Of a stretch of 64,000 nt of DNA, positions 42,435 to 51,407 are shown piece after piece. Below the pieces are notes generated by a model that worked only from the letters and a program-made list of their open reading frames with translations, did no database searches and was not told the DNA's origin. Numbering within the stretch: position 1 is the stretch's first letter; each line of letters opens with the position of its first letter. Source of the stretch: Candidatus Hodarchaeaceae archaeon (GTDB taxonomy: Archaea; Hadarchaeota; Hadarchaeia; Hadarchaeales; Hadarchaeaceae). Location of the stretch: assembly GCA_030018135.1 (NCBI GenBank), contig JASEGJ010000002.1, positions 1 through 64,000 of the forward strand, read 5' to 3'. The position numbers and the translations under genes are program-made.

Positions 42435-43041
42435 GCGGTGGCAGCTCGAGCGGGGGCGGGACCACTTCTACCGCATGGCCAAGCGCGAGCGCTACAGGTC
42501 ACGTGCGGCCTTCAAGCTGAAGCAGTTGGACGAACGCTACAACCTCCTGCGCCGCGGGCATGTCGTCGTCGATTTGGGCGCCGCACCAGGGGGCTGGCTC
42601 CAGGTGGCCCGCGAGCGCGTGGGGGGCGAGGGCTTCGTGCTGGGCATCGACCTACAGGCGATAGCCGAGCTGCCGCACGAGAACGTCGCCACGCTCGTCG
42701 CCGACATCACCGACGCCTCCACGCCCGAGCTCATCATGGCGAAGTTGCCCAGGGCTGCTGACGTCGTGCTCTCCGACGCCTCACCCAAAATCTCAGGCGT
42801 TTGGGACGTCGACCAAGCGAGGTCGGTCGAGCTCGCCCGCTCCGCGCTGGCGATCGCAGATGCAATCCTAGCTCCCGGAGGAAAGTTGCTCGTCAAGGTC
42901 TTTCAGGGAGGGATGTTCGAGGAGCTGGTCGCCGAGGTGAGGCGGAGGTTCAGCTCCCTCAAGGTCACCAAGCCCGCCGCCTCGCGCAGGGGGAGCGCCG
43001 AGGTCTACGTCGTGGCGAAGGGCTTCAGGCGATCTCGATAG
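42418..43041 (+). CDS. rlmE: RlmE/FtsJ-type 23S rRNA 2'-O-methyltransferase
   Basis: 207 residues. SAM-binding motif VVDLGAAPGGWLQVA, the K-D-K-E catalytic set (Lys in RAAFKLKQL, Asp in LSDASP, Lys in LLVKVFQGG, Glu in GSAEVYVV) and the N-terminal RSRAAFKL segment are all intact. It methylates the 2'-hydroxyl of a 23S rRNA uridine in the family. GTG 42418 starts inside DUF123. The 3' end overlaps the convergent Hsp20 remnant by 17 bp. Confidence 0.92.
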   Translation: MVRLGRRWQLERGRDHFYRMAKRERYRSRAAFKLKQLDERYNLLRRGHVVVDLGAAPGGWLQVARERVGGEGFVLGIDLQAIAELPHENVATLVADITDASTPELIMAKLPRAADVVLSDASPKISGVWDVDQARSVELARSALAIADAILAPGGKLLVKVFQGGMFEELVAEVRRRFSSLKVTKPAASRRGSAEVYVVAKGFRRSR

Positions 43042-43416
43042 CCCGCCCCGCGGCCTTCGGCAGGGTTACCTTGAGCACGCCGTTTTCCTGCTTCGTTGCC
43101 ACCTGCTCGACCCTCACCGCACAGGGCAGCGCGACCACGCGATAGAAGCGGTCGACCCGCTCCCTCAGCAATGCTTCCTTCGGCGTCTCCCTCTTTGCCC
43201 CGAGCTCAAGCGAGTCGCCGAACGCCCTGAGCTTGACGTCCCCCTCCGCACGCCGGGCAGGTCGGCGTGCACCACCAGCCTTTCTCCCTCGTCGCAGATG
43301 TCCACGCGCGGCTCGTACGGGAGTTCGAACGGGATGCGCTAGGGCCTCGGGCCGCGAGGGATGAGCGGCGGGCGCGGGTAGCCGAAGTCCCACTCCCATG
43401 GGCTAGGGCGCGACAT
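43025..43416 (-). pseudogene. Second Hsp20 gene with an in-frame TAG and a frameshift
   Basis: The minus-strand reading from ATG 43416 gives MSRPSPWEWDFGYPRPP and then TAG (43339-43341). The same frame continues with VDICDEGERLVVHADLPGV, a typical Hsp20 core, up to a run of five C at 43240-43244 (five G on the coding strand). Adding one base there restores DVKLRAFGDSLELGAKR through to GVLKVTLPKA, the Hsp20 C-terminal part. Two lesions thus separate three intact blocks of one alpha-crystallin gene. The TATA-like GTTTAAG lies about 25 nt upstream of the ATG. Either a decaying gene or a stretch with base-call errors; readthrough of TAG is possible but not supported. Confidence 0.75.
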
Positions 43417-43453
43417 AGCACCACCGACTTAAACTATGTACTGAGGACAAAAA

Positions 43454-44617
43454 TCATTTCGCGAGCGAGCGGATCATCTCACCCAGGGGCGCGTCCGTCC
43501 GCAGGCCGGTGGGCGAGAAGTGCGTTCTGGACGCGAAGTAGCCCCGCCCCTTGAGCTCGGCTATGAAATCTGCGATCTTCGGCGGCGGCGCCTTCGCGCG
43601 CCTGGCCACCTCGTGGATGTCGTAAAATGTCGGCGGTCCGTCCGCCTCCTCGACGCAGCGGTTCAACAGCGTTAGGGCGCTATGTCTAAGCTTGAAGTCG
43701 CGACTATGAAGGTCGGCGATCACCCTTTGGACGAACGCCTCGTCCATCAGTTGCCCTAACCAGAGCGGGCCAGCGTGGGTGAGCTTACCCCCGCATTCGC
43801 AGGTGCTGGGCAGCTCCGCGGTGATGCCCCTCGAAATCGCCCGACGCCCGCAGGCGTGGCAATGCGACACGTAGCCCTGCCTTGCCAAGACATCGTCCGA
43901 GGCTCTGGCTCCTGCTCCGGCGCGAAGGTAGACTCTGAAGTAGTGCAGGGTGCTGTGAGCTAAAAGCGGGATGAGCGCGAACTCGTGTCTGCCGCCGACC
44001 CGCTGGCAGAAGCTGACGAGGATCCTGACTCCAAGCTCGTGGCAGTACTCCGTCCGAAGCGGGCGGGCGCCGTACCTCCGCAGGCATGCCCTCGCGTGCG
44101 TGCCGCTGAGGGGTGCCGTATCGGTCGCGGTCAGCATCAGGACGCCGCGGTTCACGAGCGCGGCGCAGGCGGCGTCCACGAATGGCGCGGGGGAGCCGAA
44201 TGGATCGAGGTCGACGACGTGAAACCTCGGCCTGTGGCTCCAGAGCAGGGCGTTCGCGTCCTCGTTTCTGACCTCGACCAGCCTCGCCAGCCCATTGAGC
44301 TCGGCGTTCCTGCGGATGAGCTCGAAGGCCTCGGGGGAGCGGTCGTTGAGCACGACGTTTGAGACGCCCTCCACCTCCTTGGCATAGCGAAGCCCCCTAG
44401 CCCCAACTCCCGCGAGCGGGTCGCATATGCGGAGGCCGCCAACCTCCTTGGCCAAGACTTGCATCGCGGAGACCGAGATGTCTCGGCAGAGCTCCATCAG
44501 CGGGTTGTAGAACACTCGCGTGAGCGAGGGGGCGTAGTCGCCCGCCGGCGTTCGAAACCGCTCGAGCTCTGGGACCTCGAGCCTGGTGGCGCCCTCGGTT
44601 ATGAACTGCGTCGGCAT
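43454..44617 (-). CDS. trm1: tRNA (guanine-26 N2)-dimethyltransferase
   Basis: 387 residues from ATG 44617. SAM site ICDPLAGVGARGLRYA, catalytic region VDLDPFGSPAPFVDAA, and TDTAPLSG mark the Trm1 family; the C-terminal zinc region (CHAC ... CECGG) and the winged-helix end (YDIHEVARRAKAPPPKIADF) complete it. Alternative upstream starts in frame would add a basic, non-conserved stretch. It forms dimethylguanosine at tRNA position 26. It is convergent with none and stands alone, 37 bp from the Hsp20 remnant. Confidence 0.95.
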   Translation of the reverse strand: MPTQFITEGATRLEVPELERFRTPAGDYAPSLTRVFYNPLMELCRDISVSAMQVLAKEVGGLRICDPLAGVGARGLRYAKEVEGVSNVVLNDRSPEAFELIRRNAELNGLARLVEVRNEDANALLWSHRPRFHVVDLDPFGSPAPFVDAACAALVNRGVLMLTATDTAPLSGTHARACLRRYGARPLRTEYCHELGVRILVSFCQRVGGRHEFALIPLLAHSTLHYFRVYLRAGAGARASDDVLARQGYVSHCHACGRRAISRGITAELPSTCECGGKLTHAGPLWLGQLMDEAFVQRVIADLHSRDFKLRHSALTLLNRCVEEADGPPTFYDIHEVARRAKAPPPKIADFIAELKGRGYFASRTHFSPTGLRTDAPLGEMIRSLAK

Positions 44618-44861
44618 GCTCTCAAAACTGGTACGTCGGCGGGCGTCTAATCTCTTACGGGCCCGCGGCCAACGGTTCGTCATTATCCCGACTTGGTCAC
44701 AGATCTAAGGTTGGATGGCGGGTCGTCAGTTGAGCGGGGGCGGTTTATATGGGAAAAAAACGTCATCGAGATCACAAAGCCATCCTGCTCGCCGAAGAAT
44801 TGAGCTATAATTCTCCCCCTCCGATATATGCTGGGCAAAAAAAAATGGACGGCGGTGGGTT

Positions 44862-45530
44862 ATGGTTCTAAAGGGGGATGCGCTTAGAAGGGCCGCGCTG
44901 AGGGCCGTGCTTACCTTGCTGCTCCTCAGTTTGCCCCTGATGCTCGCGGACCTAATCCAGCGCCTCCGAATTACGTACCTGCCGGAATTGAGGGTGGACG
45001 AAATCCTCGCCCTGTCCGGCATGACCTTGTTCGGGCTGTTCGCGGTCTTGAAGCTGACAGATAGGAGGGCGCTGGTCAGGCCGGGGAAGCGGAACTCCGC
45101 CCGGGAATTCGCCGCCGGGACCGCGATCTTGGCGTGCATGGACGTCCTCGGCCTCCTGGCGGCCAACTTGATACTCTTCGAGGGCGTCGTCTCCACCGGC
45201 GCGGGCGTAGGATTGTTCTTCCTTTGGTTCGCGGTGATAATCGGCCCCCTGGGCGAGGAGTGGATTTTCAGGCACGTCCTCATCAGCGGGTTGAGGCGGG
45301 TCGGAAGGGGGCTCAAGCGTTTGCCGCCCATCTATGTTTGCGTCGCCGCCTCCGCCCTGATATTCGGCCTCGCGCACCTATTTGATCCGACCATAAAGAG
45401 ATCGCTCGCGGACATCCCACCCATCGCCTACTCCGGCGCCCTCTACGGCGTGGGCTACGTTAAGTACGGCCTGGCGAGCGCGATCCTGCTTCACGCGTTG
45501 GGCAACCTCGCGGTCGCACTCCTTTTATGA
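44862..45530 (+). CDS. CPBP-family intramembrane metalloprotease
   Basis: 222 residues with about six to seven membrane helices. The three CPBP (CAAX protease/bacteriocin-processing, ABI) motifs are visible: GEEWIFRH (EExxxR), FGLAHL (FxxxH), and HALGN (HxxxN). It is a likely membrane protease, related to Rce1-type enzymes; the substrate is unknown. ATG 44862 has GGTGGG upstream and a TATA-like GATATATG at about -40. A 15-bp dyad (CGGCAAATTTTGCCG, 45531-45545) follows the stop and may act as a terminator hairpin or operator. Confidence 0.85.
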   Translation: MVLKGDALRRAALRAVLTLLLLSLPLMLADLIQRLRITYLPELRVDEILALSGMTLFGLFAVLKLTDRRALVRPGKRNSAREFAAGTAILACMDVLGLLAANLILFEGVVSTGAGVGLFFLWFAVIIGPLGEEWIFRHVLISGLRRVGRGLKRLPPIYVCVAASALIFGLAHLFDPTIKRSLADIPPIAYSGALYGVGYVKYGLASAILLHALGNLAVALLL

Positions 45531-45629
45531 CGGCAAATTTTGCCGATCGGGTAGGTAAAACAACACTGAAGATGTAAAGGCTATATTGTAGACGGCTAGG
45601 GTATTTATAAACATCCGAAAAGCTGGGGG

Positions 45630-46152
45630 GTGAAAACCCACGCCAGAAAATTCAGGGAAGAGCGCCTGGGGGAGGTGAAGAAGCACAGGAATGAAACGAA
45701 TATCGGGCTGCTCTTTCGCGGTCCCCTCTATCGTGGGGGCAGGGAGAACCTCTGTTTCATCCCCTGAACGTCAGCACGAGGGAAAGGGTGGCCTTGGACC
45801 CGGAGCGCATGACCATCAGTTCGATGTACCGCGAGATCCCGAGCTTCGATGTGTTCTCGATGCGCGCCGAGGAGATGCTGGCCGAAAAGGCGAGGGCAAT
45901 CTTCACGAGAAACAAGCCCCGGATCTTTACGATATGTGGTTCCTGCTCGAGAAGGGAATCCGGCTGGACCTGAAGCTGGTGAACCGAAAACTCGCGGCGT
46001 GCGGGATGAAGTTCGACGCGAAAAAATTCGTTGAGCGGATTGAGGGAATGGCCAAACTCTGGAGGGTCGACCTAAAAAATTTGATCATCGGGGAGCTACC
46101 GGAGTTCGAGGCGATAAAAGACAGCGTCATCAAAAGTGTTTGGCAGTTGTAA
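45630..46152 (+). pseudogene. Truncated, frameshifted AbiEii/AbiGii-type nucleotidyltransferase toxin
   Basis: Three frames join into one AbiEii-like C-terminal half: FRGPLYRGGRENLCFIP, then SMYREIPSFDVFSMRAEEML with AEKARAIFTRNKP, then DLYDMWFLLEKGIRLD to the end. One missing base in each of two short runs (C run at 45761-45764; CCCCGG at 45917-45922) accounts for the breaks. The nucleotidyltransferase N-terminus (GGT and SEDLDF motifs) is absent upstream, so the gene is also truncated at its 5' end. A TATA-like TATTTATAAAC lies at about 45602. Such proteins are toxin halves of AbiE systems; no antitoxin gene was found beside it. Confidence 0.7.
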
Positions 46153-46442
46153 TGTGGCGACTTTTAGATGGATGACGGGTACGTCGCCCCCCTCACACCC
46201 AGCAGGCTTCCGTACCCCCACACCGCTCTACTCCGAAACCGTGCTTCGCTTTGCTGGGAACACGACGAGGAGGATTGCCCGCCGCAGTTAGAGGTCATAG
46301 AACTCAAGGTAGTGAAAGGACCAAAAGCTGAAGTCAGTTGGCGGGGCTGCTGCCCCTGCCCAAGGAGGATGTGGTCGAGTCCGTGATAGCGTCCCACCTG
46401 TCGAGGGTGCAGAAACTTATTTTTGGGGAGACAGGTCTGTTT
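46153..46442. other. Unassigned gap before the second MFS gene
   Basis: About 290 bp between the AbiEii-like remnant and the MFS gene. Short open frames exist but none has a convincing start signal or a recognisable product. No tRNA or repeat was seen. Confidence 0.4.
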
Positions 46443-47674
46443 ATGCGCAATTTGAAAAAGGCCCTAGGTGGGGAGCTGGACCTCAAGGGAAATATGGGAA
46501 CGCTGACGATAATGTCCCTACTTTTTGGGGCATCCTTCAGCATGTTTCTCGCCGTGTGGCAGCCCTTCGTAATAAGCCTGGGGGTCTCGATGACATTCCT
46601 CGGCCTACTTCAAAGTTTATGGGGCTGGTATGGCATCGTTCCATCGATTTTCGGGCCCATAGGAGGATGGGCTTCCGATAGGCTCGGCAGAAAGCTACTC
46701 ATAATGTTGGGGGGGATGTTGACCCTAGCCGCGCTTTTTACATACTTTTTAGCTTGGATGATGGGCAGTTATCTGATCCTTATTCCGGGCGCGATCGCGA
46801 TGGGGCTTGGAGCCATATCTTGGGCGGCTAGAGATTCCGCAATAGCTGAGTCAGTTGAGAGGGAGAGGTGGGGAAGCGCTTATAGCCTGATAATTTTTTT
46901 TGGATTGATGCCGGGAATTTTCCTTCCGTTGACGGGGGGCTACATCGCTGAGAGATTCGGCTTCGGCGCGGTATTCCTCATCACCGTGGCCATCCAGGGC
47001 GGATATTTGGCCATGGCTTTCTTCCGACTGAAGGAGACCGTCCGCAGGTCCGTCAAAGGTGTGACATCGTTTTTTAGGGAGCTCAAATGCTCCCTGCGGA
47101 GGATATTCATCCGCCCACGAGCTTGAGGACCTTTTACCTTGTGATGGCATTCGATGCATTTTCATGGGGTTTGGGGGCGACGATCCTTTACGGCATGCTC
47201 GTGAAAACATATGGCTTCACGACTTTTCAGATAGGCATCCTTTGGAGCATCTTCAACATCTCGTGGGTGGCGACTCAGTTGCCAATAGGGAGGCTCGTCG
47301 ACAAGTATGGAAGCAAGGCCCTTTTGCTGGCCTCTGAAACCATAGGAATCCTAACCATCTCGGGATGGCTCCTGTCAGCGAGGTTCTTGGCCTTCGCGAC
47401 ATTGGCGATATTTCACGGGATCGTGGCGGCTGGTTGGGTTCCAGCCATGCAGACGATGCTGGCATCGGGCGCGGTTTCAACGGAGCGAGGTGAGGTGATG
47501 GGCAGGCTCTCCGCATTTCAAGGAAGTGCTGGATTTTCGGCCCCACTTATAGGGGGCGCTCTCTACGACAAGTTCGGATTTTGGGCCCCCCTGCTGGCGA
47601 ACTTGGTTGGAGCTTTGATCGTGCTATTTTTAATCGCAGTTAAAATTCGCGAACCGAGGGCCCCGCAGCCCTAA
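46443..47674 (+). pseudogene. MFS transporter with one frameshift
   Basis: Twelve-helix major facilitator of the drug/sugar type: the first frame holds helices 1-6 with the GGWASDRLGRKLL loop; the second holds helices 7-12 with GRLVDKYGSKALLLA. The frames meet at CCGCCC (47111-47116), where one more C would join them into about 411 residues with no lost segment. ATG 46443 has AGGT upstream; an open reading frame runs further 5' but is not MFS-like. Either an indel error or a recent pseudogene. It lies among remnants of toxin genes, so transfer and decay are plausible. Confidence 0.75.
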
Positions 47675-47846
47675 GATCCTCTCAAGTTTTATTCGGAATG
47701 TTGATGCGGGTGAGCTGAGCGATAAGCAGATAGGCTTGCTGGCCGACTTTTGACGAACCGGGGCTCCGAAATTCGGTTATGCGTGGGGTGGCCCACCGAA
47801 GCGCATACTTTATGCCATGGATAAAAAAGAAAAGATGTTTCAATGG

Positions 47847-48258
47847 CTACGGACCTAAGCAAGTTCTGAGCGGAACCCGCTCCAGGTCAGGGACGCGATC
47901 GAATGCCTCGTCGCTTGAGATTACCTTTCGATCGAGGAGAGCGCGGCGGCAGCGACCAAGCCGTCGAAATAGCTAAGGCCATACTTTTCCTCGAGCTCGC
48001 ACCGAAGTGCCAGCAGGCCCGCGCCGAGCGTCTGCGCCTCCTTTACTTGGTGGCGCCTCAAGACCTCGCGGAGCGCGAGCAATGCAACTTTCACCTGCGC
48101 CGGCCTCCTGCCTCTCGCCCGGAGGACGACCTGAAACTCCAACACCACCACATCCGGGGCAACCACATCCGAGCGATCCTTGAGGAGCTGCAGTGCCTTA
48201 GCATGCTTTGGGTCCCTTGGGTTGACGCGAATAGGACCCCCGTATCAGCGACCGGCAT
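47847..48258 (-). pseudogene. VapC-type PIN-domain toxin with two frameshifts
   Basis: From ATG 48258: VADTGVLFA (the first PIN acidic residue) then, after a one-base shift near 48226-48229, NPRDPKHAKALQLL and VVAPDVVVLEFQVVL (second acidic residue), GLSYFDGLVAAAAL (third), and, after a second shift near 47936, DRKVISSDEAFDRV (last acidic residue). All four PIN acidic positions are thus present across three frames. It overlaps the short antitoxin-like gene by 14 bp, the usual VapBC order. With two shifts it is non-functional as read; one missing base at each point would repair it. Confidence 0.7.
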
Positions 48259-48370
48259 GCCTCATCACCCACCTCTCGGCCCGTCTTTCCTCCTTGGCCT
48301 CGTCGTAGGGCTCCCGTACAACATCCCCCAAGCGCTCAATTGCGTTAGCCCTTAAGACGTTCTTCGTCAC
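48245..48370 (-). CDS. Short VapB-like antitoxin (41 residues)
   Basis: GTG 48370 starts a 41-residue reading frame (MTKNVLRANAIERLGDVVRE, then a very charged half with many Glu and Arg, ending WVMRHAGR) that overlaps the VapC start by 14 bp. Such short charged proteins directly upstream of PIN toxins are typical VapB-type antitoxins. It lies 17 bp after the end of the THEP1 gene on the same strand. The reading frame is intact. Confidence 0.6.
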   Translation of the reverse strand: MTKNVLRANAIERLGDVVREPYDEAKEERRAERWVMRHAGR

Positions 48371-48387
48371 ACATCTGAAATGTGTAA

Positions 48388-48936
48388 TCACCGCGTTCGG
48401 GGTAATGCCTCCATCACGAGTTCCGCGAGCATGCTGGGCAGCTTCGCTCGATTGCCCGGCGTGACCTCGAACAACTTGACGTCGGGCCTAGACTTGACCG
48501 CGCCTATGAAGCCGCTAGCCGTTCGCTGGTGGATGACCGCAAGCAGCGGCTTGGGCGAGTCAAGCGCCGCCAGCACAGCGCGCCTGAAGCCCTCGCTGTG
48601 CACCTCCATCGGGGCGATCTCGTCTATCACCACGAAGTCCGCCTCCCTTAGCGCCCGCCCGATCGAGGCCTCGCTCATCTCGTCCACGTTCGCAACGTTC
48701 ACGCGGTACTTGCTCACCTGGAGGCCCGAGGGCTGATCGACATGTGCTAAAATGCGCTCCTCGCCCGTCACGAGGTCGACCATCTTGAAGCCGAGCCTCT
48801 CGCCCCGCTCCCTGATCTCCGGGCAGTAAAGCCCCCCCGCTTTAAAGCCGCGCGCGCGCAGGAGTTCGACCGCGCCCTCGATGACCGATGTCTTGCCGCT
48901 GCCGGGGCGCCCGGTGATCAGGAAGTTGTTCGGCAT
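48388..48936 (-). CDS. THEP1-type nucleoside-triphosphatase
   Basis: 182 residues from ATG 48936. Walker A TGRPGSGKTS (residues 8-17), GLYCPEIRERGERLGFKMVDL, and Walker B FVVIDEIAPMEV define the archaeal/bacterial THEP1 NTPase family (COG1618), with broad NTPase activity. The frame extends upstream in the 5' direction, but the conserved start is at 48936 with GGTGG before it. It is divergent from the cyclo-ligase-like gene, about 50 bp apart. Confidence 0.92.
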   Translation of the reverse strand: MPNNFLITGRPGSGKTSVIEGAVELLRARGFKAGGLYCPEIRERGERLGFKMVDLVTGEERILAHVDQPSGLQVSKYRVNVANVDEMSEASIGRALREADFVVIDEIAPMEVHSEGFRRAVLAALDSPKPLLAVIHQRTASGFIGAVKSRPDVKLFEVTPGNRAKLPSMLAELVMEALPRTR

Positions 48937-48985
48937 TCCACCACATCGCTTGAAATATCCGCGACCAAACTTGTATGAGGGTGAT

Positions 48986-49723
48986 TTGATAATAACGCTG
49001 TCGGGGGAGCGGGTGAGCAAGCAGCAACTGAGGGAGCGGGTGTGGCGGGAGCTGGAGGCCAAGGGCGTCGTCGCGTTTCCTAGGCCGGCTTGCGGGCGCA
49101 TCCCGAACTTCATAGGCAGCGAGCTCGCCGCCGAACGCCTGCGCTCGCTTCCGGCCTACGCCTCGGCTAGGACGATCATGGCCAACCCAGATGCCGCGCA
49201 GCTTGCCGTTCGAGAACTCGCGCTGCGGGACGGCAAGCGCCTGCTGATGGCATCGCCCCGCCTTCGAGCCGGCTTCATCCTGCTCGACCCGAGGACCATC
49301 CGGGACCCGAGGCGAGCTGCGACGATCCGAGGGGCCCTCAAGCACGGGCGCAAAGTAAATGTCAGGCAAGTGAAAGTTGACTTGATCGTCGAAGGATCCG
49401 TCGCGGTCGATTTGAAGGGGGGTCGAGTGGGCAAGGGCGGAGGCTTCGGCGACCTCGAGGTGGCCATCCTCAGGGAGGTCGGCGCGGCGACGGACGACAC
49501 GCCGATCCTCACAACCGTCCACGAGCTACAGATCGTCGAAAGCGTCCCCATGACCGAGCACGACGCGCCGGTCGACTTCATCATCACCCCCGGAAGGACG
49601 ATCGAGGTAAAACGTGTTCATCGGAAGCCCAAGGGCATCCTCTGGGAGCTTTTGCCCCCCGATGGATTTAAGCGGATGCCAATCCTTGGCGAGATCAGGG
49701 CAAGTCGCCAACAGCCTCCTTAA
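48986..49723 (+). CDS. 5-formyltetrahydrofolate cyclo-ligase family protein
   Basis: 245 residues from TTG 48986 (GAGG 5 nt upstream); GTG 49013 is an alternative giving about 236 residues. Family features: KQQLRERVWRELEAKGVVAFPRP, the ATP-site basic residues in RDPRRAATIRGALKHGRKV, GKGGGFGDLEVAIL (the substrate loop) and TTVHELQIVESVP near the end. It is the archaeal version of COG0212. Whether it acts on 5-formyl-THF or another pterin or formyl compound is unknown. Confidence 0.85.
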   Translation: MIITLSGERVSKQQLRERVWRELEAKGVVAFPRPACGRIPNFIGSELAAERLRSLPAYASARTIMANPDAAQLAVRELALRDGKRLLMASPRLRAGFILLDPRTIRDPRRAATIRGALKHGRKVNVRQVKVDLIVEGSVAVDLKGGRVGKGGGFGDLEVAILREVGAATDDTPILTTVHELQIVESVPMTEHDAPVDFIITPGRTIEVKRVHRKPKGILWELLPPDGFKRMPILGEIRASRQQPP

Positions 49724-49773
49724 AATTTGGCGTTCTAAATTATGGAAGTGTGAATTAAGGCGAGGTCGGAAAG

Positions 49774-49881
49774 TTGAAATGTCCTAGATGCGGGGCCCGT
49801 GATGCGCCCCCACACGCCTGCGCGATGGTCCCAAAGGTCATTTGGGCGTGCTCTAAGTGCGGATACTTCATCGGGGAGTAA
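49774..49881 (+). CDS. 35-residue zinc-ribbon microprotein
   Basis: TTG 49774 starts MKCPRCGARDAPPHACAMV and ends ACSKCGYFIGE: two CxxC pairs (CPRC and CSKC) 23 residues apart, the layout of a single zinc ribbon. GAGGT stands about 8 nt upstream. The small size and the clean zinc pattern support it. Similar stand-alone ribbons occur near replication or translation genes in archaea. The function is unknown. Downstream up to 49988 lies a fragment with a winged-helix look (RRLKELEKLGLVIRT) but no start. Confidence 0.6.
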   Translation: MKCPRCGARDAPPHACAMVPKVIWACSKCGYFIGE

Positions 49882-49988
49882 TCCTTTCCCCAAAGAAGGG
49901 GGTGTTTGCTTTAGGCCTGCCCACCGGAGGTTAAAAGAGCTAGAAAAACTTGGATTAGTCATAAGAACTCCAAAAAAAAGTGGGAACT

Positions 49989-50755
49989 ATGTGCGAGAAA
50001 CAAGCGCATAATGCCAACAAACCGCAAGAAATCGCGGGCGTGGACGAGGCGGGTAGAGTACCGAGGTCATGCTTGGTGCGCCCATAGGCCCAGTGTTTGG
50101 CCCGATGGTTCTTTGCGGTGCGATGTTTGAAAAAAAAGCGCTCGACGAACTCAAAGTTGCCGGCGTCAGGGATTCGAAGCTCCTGAGCCCGAGCAAGCGT
50201 GAAGCACTCGCCAAACTGATAGCCAAAAAGGCGTTGAAAATCGAGGTCGTCGAGCTCTCGCCTGCGGAAATTGACGAGTTGCGGCTCGTAAGAAAAATAA
50301 ACCTCAACGAGGTTGAGGCCATGAATTTCGCCCGGATCTTGGATCGCCTGAAGCCGGAGATCGCCTACGTCGACTCCGCGGACCCGGACCCAAAGATGTT
50401 TGAGGGGAGGATCAGGCGCCACATGGGGGGTAAGCCAGAACTTGTGGTGGAAAACTTCGCCGACCGCAAATATCCGGCGGTCGCTGCGGCCTCCATCGTT
50501 GCGAAGGTCCGGCGCGACCAGCGCGTCGCGGAGCTGCGCCAGCGCTACGGCGACTTCGGCTCCGGCTACTCGTCGGACCCGAGGACCATCCGATTCCTCG
50601 AGCGATGGGTCCGCGAGCACGGAGAGCTGCCGGAGTTCTCCCGCCGCTCGTGGGAGACGGCGCGGCGCGTCGGGAAACAGATGAAACAGAAGTCGTGCGG
50701 CAAAGCGAAAGGGACTAAAAAATGTGAAAATTTTCACGATCGAGGGCGGGCTTGA
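49989..50755 (+). pseudogene. rnhB: RNase HII with an N-terminal frameshift and a 10-residue insertion
   Basis: The reading from ATG 49989 gives IAGVDEAGR, holding the catalytic DEAGR motif, then shifts at AGAGTACC (about 50056-50060). One added G there would continue as DEAGRG, ten extra residues (TEVMLGAPIG) and PVFGPMVLCG, the normal next segment; the body then runs RDSKLLSPSKREAL, INLNEVEAMNF, AYVDSADP and ASIVAKVRRDQRV, all typical of type 2 RNase H. So either the gene is broken or one base is missing from the sequence. The insertion next to the active site is unusual in either case. It removes RNA from DNA-RNA hybrids; no second copy is in the window. Confidence 0.8.
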
Positions 50756-50764
50756 AACCGTTTA

Positions 50765-51031
50765 AAATTGGCCCCCGATGTCCCCGACACAACTAACAAC
50801 GAGCTTCATCGACTGTCTTTTCGACGTTCTTCGCTCGCTAACCCTCGATGGCGGGTTTTCTCGGGAGCCACCCACCTGTTTCACACCAGGGTTGGCTTCA
50901 AGGTCATCGTTAGGTGTTTCCGCCAGTTACTCCCCGAAGGACCCAATTTTGGTGTGTTTTTCGGTGGGCTTGCTCAGATGTGCCCGCGGTGATGCACCGG
51001 TGTTCACGAGTCGCACCAGCTCTCGATTCCC
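50765..51031 (-). ncRNA. Weak candidate structured RNA
   Basis: On the minus strand a TATA-like AAATTTATATC (51051-51061) predicts a start near 51030. The following about 265 nt have many short stems (for example GGTG-CAT-CACC) and no gene. I could not find the conserved elements of SRP RNA, RNase P RNA or a C/D-box guide with confidence. Confidence 0.3.
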
Positions 51032-51407
51032 GCGGATATCCCTTCATCGCGATATAAATTTGGCTTTTGGTGATTATAAGGTTTAGACCATTGGTCCCCC
51101 CTTTTATAGGCCGCCTTGTCCAGCCAACCTGAGCGGGAGTTCCGGGGCGGGCTCCCTGTACAAAATCGTCAACACGGCGAGGAGCGCCCCGACGAGGACA
51201 AGCGGGCCAAACTTTAATCACGGCGTAAGATAATGCTTTCAACGATATTAGGCGGATTGTAGTAGATACTAGAAATATGTCAAAAATATTCGGTGAAAAT
51301 CTTATTATTCTTATAAAGTGGCTTGTTCAAGAAAAATAAGTGCAATTAAAGCTGCATTGAACTAAAAAGCGAAAATTTTATATGGGGCTGAAATGAAGTA
51401 TTATTGC

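Noticed and set aside
43339-43341. TAG as pyrrolysine codon
   Set aside because: A frameshift follows within the same gene and no pyl genes are in the window.
49882-49988. Winged-helix-like fragment (RRLKELEKLGLVIRT)
   Set aside because: No start codon with a ribosome site and no upstream half; too short to call a gene or a pseudogene of a known family.
50041-50100. A 29-nt archaeal mRNA intron in rnhB
   Set aside because: Removing 29 nt would restore the frame, but no bulge-helix-bulge fold fits the ends. A one-base indel plus a 30-nt in-frame insertion explains it equally simply.
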